Assembly (NCBI GenBank): GCA_025526935.1
Contig: JAHLKD010000033.1
Location: 248,001 to 312,000 of the forward strand
DNA from: Cladochytrium replicatum
Taxonomy: Eukaryota; Chytridiomycota; Chytridiomycetes; Cladochytriales; Cladochytriaceae
DNA: 64,000 nt
Direction: 5' to 3'
Positions 55,435 to 64,000 of the stretch are shown here, piece after piece. Both the position numbers and the translations under genes were made by a program. The notes under the pieces are model-generated. The model was not told the origin of the DNA and searched no databases. It worked only from the letters and a program-made list of their open reading frames with translations. How positions within the stretch are numbered: the first letter of the stretch is position 1; each line of letters opens with the position of its first letter.

Positions 55435-56165
55435 TTACTGGTCATTCACATATTCATACTCAAAGTCTGAGAATGCAGCATCTCCACCATTTTGGCCGGA
55501 AGCAAACACTCCAGAGAAGACTCCTGTAAAACCACCGACAACGTCAGAAGCCAAATAGTGGAATTCTCCTCTCCCTTCCACCCATTCGATCTTCTTTTCC
55601 TGTTGCTCGGGATCAACGAAACCAAAGTGGTACGAGCGGTGTTCGAGCTTGCACTCAATCCAAGGCGGAGCGGAGAAGGGGTGACAAGAACTCGATCTCG
55701 CCGTGCCACCCCCGCTCCAAGCGATCCGATGCGTCTGTTCACATTCCCCCGAACACAACCCATTCTCAGCTTTGAGAAGGACGTCCGCACTAACTCATTT
55801 GTTCTTCGAGCACTACCCGTCAAAGTCGATCAGATTATTTTTTCCGCTGAATAGGCGCTGGACTGTCGACGTCTTGCGGACGATCCGGAACGAAACGCTC
55901 GCGGTCGAGGTCGTAGCCAAGTCCGCTTGAGCCCCCCATTCGTGCTTGTCATCGGTAAAAATGTTGTCTGGAGGTGTGATGCAGGTGTTCTATAGGAGGT
56001 GAGCACGATCGTGCCCGATTCCTCGTCCAGGGACAGACTGGGGGTCGATGCCTTGAACGCTCGGCAGCCAGATCGGGTGGGACCACGAGCCCCATTCGAA
56101 GATTGTTTTAGGTGGAGACGTAGAACATACCACATCGGTCTGAACTGGACGCCTTTTCAACATTC
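55435..56165 (-). pseudogene. GH43 glycosidase, C-terminal two thirds, inverted relative to its N-terminus
   Basis: On the minus strand the order is GMFYVST, EWGSWSHPIWLPSVQGIDPQ, SLSLDEESGTIVLTSYRTPA (one frame over), CITPPDN, then a beta-sandwich C-terminal part ending KIEWVEGRGEFHYLASDVVG, FTGVFSGVFASG and FSDFEYEYVNDQ. These are the successive landmarks of fungal GH43 beta-xylosidase/arabinofuranosidase-like enzymes. Frame changes and stops break it at least three times. The N-terminal segment of the same protein lies directly next to it on the other strand (56180-56540). Confidence 0.82.
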
Positions 56166-56179
56166 GGCTCGCAACAACA

Positions 56180-56540
56180 ATGACAGTCCAAACGCACCAG
56201 AACCCCGTTATCCCAGGCAAGTCCCGCGATCCTTCCGTCTGCAGTGTTGATAATGACTATGTCTTGGTGACTTCCTCGTTTGAGTATTCAACGGGTAAAC
56301 ACCAATCGCACACTACAGTGCAACCAAGACCTCATCATCCTTTCAGGAATTCCCGTCTCTTATCAACAACGTTCTCACCCGTCCGTCGCAGCTCTCATCT
56401 CCCTGAGCCTCACCAAGCAGCATACCTTTTGAAGGGCACCTACGGCGCGACCCTTCCGTTCATCATGGGCACCTTCTACATTATCACCACAAATGAGTCG
56501 GCTGTTGATCAGCTCGAAGGTTCAGGAACGGGATGCCAAT
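56180..56540 (+). pseudogene. GH43 glycosidase, N-terminal segment
   Basis: ATG 56180 opens MTVQTHQNPVIPGKSRDPSV, then DNDYVLVTSSFEYSTG, an intron-like gap 56295-56346 (GTAAAC...TTTCAG), GIPVSYQQ, TRPSQL, KGTYGATLPF and GTFYIITTN. These match the first blade of GH43 enzymes in order. Frame changes occur after GIPV and before KGTYG. The normal continuation, GMFYVST...WSHPIWL, is found head-to-head on the opposite strand. Confidence 0.82.
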
Positions 56541-56544
56541 CGTC

Positions 56545-57323
56545 CAGTTCCTTTTTGTAATGGAAGTAATGGGAAACTACTACTGTGCTTTATTGACTAA
56601 TACCAGAAGAGAGCACCCAAGATTGCAAGCCAGTGCAAAAAATGATGTTGCCCAGAAAGAAACAAGATCAAGGACCACCAAACTGAAATAGAAAGGTAGC
56701 TCAGAAAAAAAAAAGAAACATGTACGCCGAAGCGGACTCTCATCCAACGAGTCTAGTTAAAAACGTCTAAAAAGCAAAAACCAACAACCACACGAGAAAA
56801 GTGGGAATGGCCAGAAAAAGATAGAAATGTGCAGAACCAAGAATATAAAAAAGAGAACATAAACCTACGACAATCTGGAGCATTCAATTCAACTAAACAC
56901 AGTTACGAGAATTGTTGAAAGCGAACGCATGAGGGATCATTTTCCTACCGGCCGAACTTCACGCCAGGAAAAGGAAAAGCACACAAAGCGGAATATAGAG
57001 ATGATTGGTAAAACCGCATGCAGTATAATACCAAAAGGATAAAAAATATGAAATGGTTGTTGAGGGGAATCGCAACGGAGAGCATAATCATTCCGCGGAT
57101 CATAGTGGGCGTGATCCTCCCAAAATAGAAATAGCTGATGAATTTAAGATATAGAATATAAAAAAATCTGACCATGCGAGGAGCGAGGAAGAATGTTCTG
57201 TGGGTCGATGATGTGCGAGTCAAAAAAAATACGTCCCTGGTGTAAAAAACCAATCTCGCAAAGATCAGTAGGGGATATGGAGAACGCAAACCAAAAAGGT
57301 CGCAAAAAGAAGCAAACGGACCC
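56545..57323. other. A-rich intergenic, no gene seen
   Basis: It contains several A-runs. Downstream of the SPRY gene, so probably its 3' region. Confidence 0.45.
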
Positions 57324-58910
57324 TCACGCCGTCTCGCCATCGCTCTCGACCTCCTCCTCAGCCGCCGCCCTCCTCCACTCCGCGACCGCTTTCCGGAAAT
57401 CAAACGCGAACGGCCGGCCGCCATAGTTGACCTGCACCACGCTGACTCCAGACGAGAAGATCGCCGCGTAGAGTTCCCGCTGCGGCGTCCCCGACCGGAG
57501 CTCCGAGTCCTCCAGTCCCATGTCGATCGAGTCCGCGGGACCCCCGGCACCGAAATACGCGAGCTTGCCGTCGTGGGTGAAGAACACGGCGCCGGTGTGC
57601 GGATTGTGGCCGACACCGATGACGGCGGTGTGTGTGTAGGTGGGAAGGTCGGTGGAGACGGGCGAGGGAGAGGAAGCGTAGACCTTTCCGTCGCTAGAAG
57701 GAGAAAAACAATCCAGTTTTCAGTCTAAACCAGATCAAAGTTTGTGTGTGTAGCTGTGATCTCTACCTCGCGTAACCGATGGAGGTCCTGCACCAACCGA
57801 CGGGGACAGAGTCCGGGTAGGGCTTCGCAACGAGTCCGATCGACATCGACGGCGGCTGTCCCGCATTCGCCCACCGGTTCACACCCATTGTCTCATCGCT
57901 CACGCCGTCTTCAACACCCACCTCAAAGTACCTCCACCCCGACGGGTCCTCGTTGTTCTGGTCTCCCCTCAGTGGCGAGCGCGATACGCAGGACACGGGT
58001 TGCGGAGACGAGAAACGGACGCGGAAGACCCCATCGTGGTCGAAGAGCGGTTGGCCTGCAGGCGTTGTGATCGAGGGGCGACGGCGGCGGTTCGGTGTTG
58101 CTGGCGAAGATGGGGGAGGGTTGCGGGAGAGCACGCGGGAGATGATCAGGGTGCTTGGGACGACGGAGGAAGGAGTGAGGGGTTCGGGACGGAGGGCTTC
58201 ATAGGCGCGCGATTGCGCGGGGGTGGATGCATAGGTCTGTATGAGATAAAGCGGATCAGCTTAGGCTTCAGCAAATGGCGGATTCATATCTATACCTCAA
58301 CGGAGGGGGTCTTTTGCATACCGGGAGGAGACGAAGACGATGTTTCCATGACGGGAGCGAGCGAAATCGACCTTCCCATGGCTGGATGCGCCGAATCCGC
58401 AGACCTCGAGATGTGTGCCTTCACTTTCCTCGCGGTGCTCTTCTCCGACTTCCTGCACTTCGGCGACGCATGCACAGCAGCAGCGGGTGCCGCGATCGGC
58501 GACGGCTTGCTCACCACCGACCGCGCAGACTCCAGATCCGCAGATCCGCTCTGGACCGGCGCGTTCCCTCGAACCAATGCCCAGCTGTGGACCTTGTGTT
58601 TAGGAGATTCGAGGGCCGACACTTCGACAATTACTTTTCCGGCCGTCACTGGGAGCTGCTGCCGGTTATTTTGGGAGCGGCGGATCCATTTTGTGGAGTA
58701 GAATGTCAATGCGCCGATTGCGATAGTGGCCAGGGCGACGAGAGCGACGATTGTTGCGATTGAGGTGACGGGTGAGGAGGAAGCAGGTTGGGAATGATTT
58801 TCAGTAGAGGCAGGCGAGGCGGTTGTGCATGTAGTGAGGAGCAGAAGAGCAGCAACGGCACCAGCGGACATTTGCCCAGCAGCAGAGTGGAAATGATCTG
58901 GCGAGGGCAT
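57324..58910 (-). CDS. SPRY-domain single-pass membrane protein, SSH4/EAR1-like
   Basis: Three exons (58910-58296, 58236-57767, 57693-57324; introns 59 and 73 nt) give 484 residues. A signal/lumenal start (MPSPDHFHSAAGQ, then VAALLLLTTCTTASPAST) precedes a transmembrane helix (SIATIVALVALATIAIGALTF, ~residues 48-68). A serine/proline/basic linker is followed by a SPRY domain with WRYFEVGVED, MSIGLVAKPYPDSVPVGW, YARSDGKVYA, HTAVIGVGHNPHTGAVFFT and DGKLAYFGAGG. Fungal SSH4/EAR1 proteins of this architecture sit on endosomal/vacuolar membranes and recruit the Rsp5 ubiquitin ligase to cargo. A PPxY Rsp5-binding motif is not obvious here, so that part of the role is unproven. Confidence 0.82.
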
Positions 58911-59225
58911 TGTTGAAATTGGAGTAGTGAATGAAAAACGAAAGACGGGCAGGTGGAAGGGGATTTTAAAATCAGAGCAGATCACAGATCAACGGGTGGT
59001 GGGAGGATCATGGTTTGACGGACGGGTGGGTGAATTTTAGTAAACAATTGTAAATATCATCATAATAATATACTTGTTCACTGTTGGAATAACAACTCAA
59101 TGTATAAAGCAGGGTAGTCAACCAATATCTCATTGATTTTGCTAAACCTTTGATTCTTTAGTCACGGACGGGCAAGGGCTACGGCTGTATATAATCCGGC
59201 TACCTTTAGGGATGATCACGTGATT
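58911..59225. other. Intergenic, no gene seen
   Basis: Upstream region of the SPRY gene and of the tRNA gene. Confidence 0.4.
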
Positions 59226-59297
59226 GGGGATCTAGCTCAGATGGTAGAGCGCGCGCTTAGCATGCGCGAGGCACAGGGATCGATACCCTGGTTCTCC
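59226..59297 (+). tRNA. tRNA-Ala (AGC)
   Basis: A 72-nt cloverleaf without intron. Acceptor stem GGGGATC / GGTTCTCC-type pairing (one T-T mismatch), D arm GCTC...GAGC, anticodon stem CGCGC/GCGCG with loop TTAGCAT (anticodon AGC), T arm CAGGG-ATCGATA-CCCTG. The A and B boxes (TAGCTCAGATGG; GGGATCGATACC) are intact. Discriminator position is A (59298). CCA is not encoded. Confidence 0.97.
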
Positions 59298-59581
59298 AAT
59301 AATTACTGCTCAAAGTCTTTTATGGACATAACGTTCGGGATGATGTGGACGATGTGGCCAATCTGGTAATGTCAACGCTCTTCCGAAGTTATCAATCACG
59401 CATTTCTGTAAAACGCTCATACGCATTCATCTTTAATTGGGCTAACTCGATCGCACTTACGCAATAATCTGTAGTTGGCTAACCCGAACCGTTGATTCCA
59501 ACAACTCCATCTCTTTTCATTCTTCTTCAACGTCCATCAACACAAACCACTCCGTATCTCATTTCTGTCCTCCCATCTACC

Positions 59582-62500
59582 TCACAAACTCGACACGCTC
59601 AGCGTCACCTGGATCGTCTCCCCGTCCTTGTACTTGCTCGCAGGAACCTCGACCGAAACCCACTCATCCCTCGAAACAACAACATACTCTTCGTCCGCGC
59701 TCACTTTCGCCCCGTTCGCTTTCACATAGAACCCGACATTGCCCGGCACAGTCAGCTCGACAACCAAGTTCGTGATCCCGGGCGTCGTGGCCCACATCGA
59801 CACACCAGCAATCGCCCTCGTCCCGTGCATCTAATAAGAGAAAACCGATCAATCAGTCATCGCGCCTCCAGTCCCCTCGTCTTTGTTTTCTTCTCACCTT
59901 GTCTTCCAGCCCAAAGCACGCAATCTCCGCGCCTTCGACTTCAACAACAGGCGCAAACGTCACAATCTCCGCCTCGGCGCTCCCAAGCGCAACCACAACC
60001 TCCTCCCACTCCCCGTTCGCCTTCCCCACCCTCTGCACCTGCTTCCCAAAGAACGTCCGAGCGACGTACTTGTCCCCTCCTCGCTCAAGCACGGGCGCGT
60101 CGAGCGGCGACACGACGTCCAGACCCGGCGTGCCGACCCGGCAGTTGAACAACCCAACCGACGCCCACGTGTACACAGTCGTTGGCTCGGTTCCGACGGG
60201 TACGGCGCCACCCGGTCCGCCGACGCTGTAGATTTTGAAGAGCGAGGACGTGGACGCGCCGTCCGTCGGGCCCGTGAACAGCGAGCGCGGAGACGGGCGG
60301 CCCGGGACGTTGGAGCGCAGAGGGCCGGTGAGCGCGACGAGGTCGGTCGGGTCTTCCGAGGCTGGCACAAGCACATAAAGCGAACGGAGGAGGTCGACAT
60401 CGTGCGAGCCTGCGAAGTCGGAGATGTACACGGGTCCACCAGAGAGCACACGCGACACGGTGTGGAACCTAGAGAACTCTACAGAGAGCTGTCAACATCG
60501 GCATTTCCACGAGACTCTCCCTCTTGTTTTGTACCGTGAACCGACTGGAACATGTCCCAGTCGGGCATGACCCGCCCAGCGCCATCAAAGTGGTCGTCCG
60601 GCATGCTCAGCGACGCGAAAAAGATGCTGTTGATCGCGTTGACAAAGACGTGCCACGTGTGTGACGCCGGGTTGTCGGGGTAGAAGTCGTCCGATGTGCG
60701 GTAGAGGAAGCGGTGCGCGGTGGGCGCGTGGCCGGCGGGGAGACCGCGGCGGAGGTGCACCGCGTACCAGAAAAGGTTGGGGCAGTGCGCCATGCACCAG
60801 ATCATGGGCTGTTAAGTGATAAGGTGAGCAAAAAGGGCCAGATTGGGAACGCTGGGTGAGATTACCAGATTGGCGGCGTCGCCGGCCATCACGGCATCTT
60901 GGTACGCTTTCCAGTCACCAGCGGACACTGAGTCGTGGACGATTCCGTCAAAGAACGACTATACGACAGTATCAAGGTAAGCGGTTGATCAAAACAATTG
61001 CACTAGCTCATGATCTACCTGGTTGTCGATCTTGACATAGTCCACGCCTTGCTCAGTGAGATACGCGTTAAAGTCCTTGTAGAACCTCCCAACGTCCTCC
61101 TTGGATACCAAGTGCATATCAACGGCGGCTGGCCACTTGGCACCAGTGGACGTAAGCTTGTACTTCTGCGCAATCGTTCCATTGGGATCGATTCCTCGCC
61201 TAGACAAAACAACGAGGTTCAACATCGAATGCACAGGTGCTTTTTGGATCAGCGGCATACCAGTATCCGTTAAGAGTGTGCCAAACACCAACGGTCTTGA
61301 CACCGTACTTCTCCTTCACTTCGCGAACTAGCGCACCCAGGCCGTTGGGGAACTTTGCCTTGTGCTAGAGGAGGAGAAGTCGTATCAATTACCCACGCAA
61401 ACACACAACACATGACACCTACAGCTTCGACGCTGCTCAAACGGCTCGACCAGTTGACGTCCTGGTACTCGGGTTCGATGGACTGCCACCCGTCGTCGAT
61501 GAGCAGGGACGAGATCTTGATCCCGAGGTTCTTGTACACCTCGAGCTCGTCGAGAATCTTTTGGGCCGACACCGTCGAGTAGCAAGAGTTCCATGTGCTT
61601 CAAATAAAATTGTTAAGTAACATGAATGTGGTGCGGGAGTGACCGTTGACATACCACCACGAGAAATAGTCGTAGAAAGGCTTGACGTTGGTTCTGGGTG
61701 CTGTGACAGGCAGCTGGGTCTCCTCGATCCCAAGGGACTTGTGCATGCGGTTCCTGATCGCGAGCATACCCTGCTTCACTATCTCATAGGGCTCGGCAGC
61801 TACACCCGAGGCAACGTACACGGTCGCCTTGGTGAGCCTTGCGTGGCCGTCGGCGGTGGCAACATGGTCGCTCAAGCCGAATGCTTCCTTTGCAGTATCG
61901 AGCACGTTCTGTCCGTCCTGGCCGTATCCAGGTACAATCACAAGCGAGCTCTTCCCAGCTTCGCCGGTCCAGTGCAACGCGACGGGCGTGACGGGGACCA
62001 CGACTGTGTACGCGCCCGCAGTGCTCTTCGCGATAAGGAACTGGATCGTTCCTCGACCGGTCCATGCCTTCTGGTACTCCTCTGGCGGGTCGGGGATGGA
62101 AAAGTTGTTGGAGGACGGGACGACCCAGTGGATCTGGTCGCGCTGGACTGCGACGTGGGCCTCCGTGTTGAGGAGGGTGAACGTACCGAGGATGTCCTTG
62201 TTGTTGAATTTCGCGGCAGGAACGGAGGGGTCGAGGCTCACGTCGAGGAAGCCGGCGACGGGGGCGGCGTCGGAGTGGGTCGGGACAAAGGAGAGAGAGT
62301 TAGGGGTTTCGATGGACAGGACGTCTGAGATCGATGCGGGTGCGGCGGTGGAGGGAGCGAGGCCCTTGAGGATATGGATGCCGTTGAGGGACGAGGAGAG
62401 GGAGATGGTCTCACCGTCGACGGTGGTGCAGCGGATCTCTGTGACATGGGCGGGAGCGGGGACCAGAGCGGAGTAAAGGCGGTAGGAGCCCTGTTTCCCG

Positions 62501-62694
62501 CCGGCAGACTCTGGGATTGCGAAGAGGTTCGAGTCAGCCGGGGAGAGGAGACCGGACGGACCGTTGTCGGCGGAGTGGTAGGAGACGGAAGCTACAGCTT
62601 TGTTATCTTTCGAATAGACAGCGACGCGCAGTTCGAGCGAGGCAGCGACGTGGTGGGTCGAGTCGAAAGCGGGGTAGACAGCGAGGGATGGCAT
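59582..62694 (-). CDS. GH36 raffinose synthase / seed-imbibition-type alpha-galactosidase-like protein
   Basis: Eight exons (62694-61655, 61597-61423, 61364-61261, 61199-61019, 60958-60866, 60808-60535, 60478-59898, 59830-59582; introns 56-67 nt) give about 898 residues. All junctions are phase-consistent. A beta-sandwich N-terminal domain precedes the catalytic barrel: FYDYFSWWCTWNSCYSTVSA, LLIDDGWQSIEPEYQ (~382), VGVWHTLNGYW, GVDYVKIDNQ (~498, expected nucleophile), IWCMAHCPNLFW, and RVMPDWDMFQSVH (~615, expected acid/base). GGPVYISD then leads into the C-terminal beta domain. There is no signal peptide, so it is intracellular. The family cleaves or transfers alpha-1,6-galactosyl groups of the raffinose series; the exact substrate is unknown here. 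Confidence 0.92.
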
Positions 62695-63053
62695 TCTTGC
62701 GGGGTAAGAAGCGGAACAGCAGGGCAGCAGGTATTAACGGGAAGCAACGATGGCGAGATGGAGCACTAATAAGCGATCAAAATTGCATTTTCGGTAAATA
62801 TGTCCGGTGGTCGGGTCAGGTCAGGCGAGCAACGCTGCACGTCCGTTTGTTCGGACAGGGCGAGGGTATTGTCCGAGAGGTGGGGAGCGTAAATTTGAAT
62901 TAATGAACCGAATTAAATTTGAATTATTAGCTCAAAGCAAGAATTAAATTTGAATTGAATTGACGCTCACCCCACCAATCACTATCGTTACTGTGCGTGC
63001 AATCGGTGCAGCTGGCAACAATAATTACCACAATTAATTACCACGGCTAGTAA
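62695..63053. promoter_or_regulatory. AT-rich upstream region of the GH36 gene
   Basis: Contains two exact copies of GAATTAAATTTGAATT (62910-62925 and 62941-62956) and nearby TAATTACC/TTAATTACC copies (about 63023-63063), against GC-rich neighbours. Confidence 0.55.
62910..62956. repeat. Direct repeat of a 16-bp near-palindrome
   Basis: GAATTAAATTTGAATT occurs twice with a 31-bp period, about 215-260 bp upstream of the GH36 start codon. A further TAAATTTGAATTA copy starts at 62890. Confidence 0.8.
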
Positions 63054-63873
63054 TTAATTACCCTTCCTTGCGGCTGGCTCGCTCGCTCGTGGTCCTCGGG
63101 AACCAACTACCTTTTGTCGCTCGGCTCGCCTGCTCTCTACAAACCCAACCATTACCATTCGTCGTCCCCTCAAGATCTCGCGTCCAGAATGCATCAGTGC
63201 GGAATCATGCACTACTACATCGCCCCTCGCCATACTATACGTGCGATCCTCTCGTTGGAAATACGTCCCGCCCCCTTCAAATTCACCTCCCTCATTGATC
63301 AGTGCATTCATCGAGATCAAGCACCCGTCCGTATGCAATCCAAGCGACCGCTGTCCTGCTATAAATCCTTCTTAGCTATCCCTCTCGATTGCATTTCTTT
63401 TCAAACCTACTCGCTTCATACTGCACATAAAACAAATCCACAAACTCGAGATCTCCGCAATGGAATCCAATCATTTCCGCTACTCGATCAACAACGCGAG
63501 TGTAGAGCGCTCTCTCCACAAACGAAGACGTCTCTGGATCCAATGCTGAATTCGGAATGTCCACGGTCGGATGCGCGACGTGTCGGTCCGTGTCCCATCC
63601 TCGCTCAGAAGCAGCTTTTTCGACTGCACCGAGGATCTTGTCGCACTCGGTTCGCGTGAATATCTGCGGGAGAACGGTGGGGGGTAACGGGTGGCCGGAG
63701 AGTTTGTATCGTCTTCTTCTGGATTCTATAGTCGCTCCGGTGCATGAAGCGAGTGCCTTGGTACGCTCCAGTTCCATCCGCGCTTTTACGTCGTTCGCCT
63801 CGTTCCCCTCGTTCCCCTCGTTCCCCTCGTTCCCGTTCTCGTCTGCAAAGAGGTCAAAGTCATCGTCATTCAT
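63054..63873 (-). CDS. 2-oxoglutarate/Fe(II) dioxygenase (prolyl-4-hydroxylase-like)
   Basis: Two exons (63873-63411, 63358-63054; 52-nt intron) give 255 residues from the ATG at 63873. An AG acceptor at about 63886 suggests a possible upstream exon, so the 5' end may be incomplete. The acidic N-terminus contains NEG repeats encoded by a 9-bp minisatellite. The catalytic half has GQRSLGLHTDGCLISMNALI (the HxD iron ligands), FEGGGTYF, GDVVVHDSALMHSGREI (distal His) and GRRMVMVGF (the 2OG-binding Arg), as in the P4Hc fold. The expected reaction is hydroxylation coupled to 2OG decarboxylation; the substrate is unknown. The splice at GCGA|GTAGG creates YEATGQRSL, the family's linker. Confidence 0.87.
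63793..63837. repeat. 9-bp coding minisatellite
   Basis: Four to five tandem GTTCCCCTC units (plus-strand sense) encode Asn-Glu-Gly repeats in the dioxygenase N-terminus. Confidence 0.85.
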
Positions 63874-64000
63874 GTGTGGCTTGGGGTCTGCAATGTAAAT
63901 CTGAGCACCGAGACTCAAATAAGAACAGAATGCCAGGTACTTTGGTGTATTGCAACAAGGTAAGGAGAACTCAAAGAGGCAGTGTTGCCGTACAGATCAG

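Noticed and set aside
61639-62328. 229-codon plus-strand frame
   Set aside because: Shadow of GH36 exon 1, which has full family support on the minus strand.

Overview
The window is nuclear DNA from a fungus. The evidence is short GT-AG introns (about 44-73 nt) in nearly every conserved gene, a cAMP-kinase-type neutral trehalase, an ECM33-like GPI-anchored wall protein, COQ10, spliceosomal SNW/Prp45, SRP68 and relics of a fungal chitin synthase. F-box/ankyrin-like expansions and the gene mix would fit an early-diverging zoosporic (chytrid-like) fungus, but that placement is inference. About 25 genes look intact. They are interleaved with an unusual number of broken gene copies.

Layout. 0-4 kb: a four-exon hypothetical gene (+), then convergently a carotenoid-oxygenase-like gene (-) that lacks most iron-ligand histidines. 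4.2-8.4 kb: a mobile-element island with ~280-bp inverted terminal repeats bracketing a decayed gag-protease fragment of a retroelement. 8.5-15 kb: a small membrane-anchored cysteine-rich protein, an F-box/LRR protein, a chitin synthase pseudogene, and COQ10. 15-24 kb: neutral trehalase, BMT5-type rRNA methyltransferase, a deleted KAE1 pseudogene, a DUF423/TMEM256 protein, an ECM33-like protein. 24-35 kb: a vWA protein, two copies of a ~77-residue protein family, and four F-box-type genes or relics, one with thirteen 29-residue repeats. 35-40 kb: a disrupted hypothetical gene, Prp45/SNW1, a solo terminal-repeat fragment of the 4-8 kb element, and an unidentified decayed stretch. 40-46 kb: a tandem trio of calmodulin-like genes (third one dead), a large F-box/ankyrin pseudogene, and a third member of the small-protein family. 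46-55 kb: a small three-exon gene, SRP68, a short-chain dehydrogenase, an F-box relic, and a secreted S41 peptidase. 55-64 kb: a GH43 glycosidase gene broken by a local inversion, an SSH4-like SPRY membrane protein, tRNA-Ala(AGC), a GH36 raffinose-synthase-like enzyme, and a 2OG-Fe(II) oxygenase.

There is no operon logic. The coherent theme is housekeeping genes (translation/SRP, rRNA modification, splicing, Q biogenesis, trehalose mobilisation, wall and secreted carbohydrate or protein degradation) set in a matrix of lineage-specific duplicates, of which many are pseudogenes. Exon boundaries were placed by hand from reading frame, splice consensus and protein-family alignment from memory. 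No search was run.
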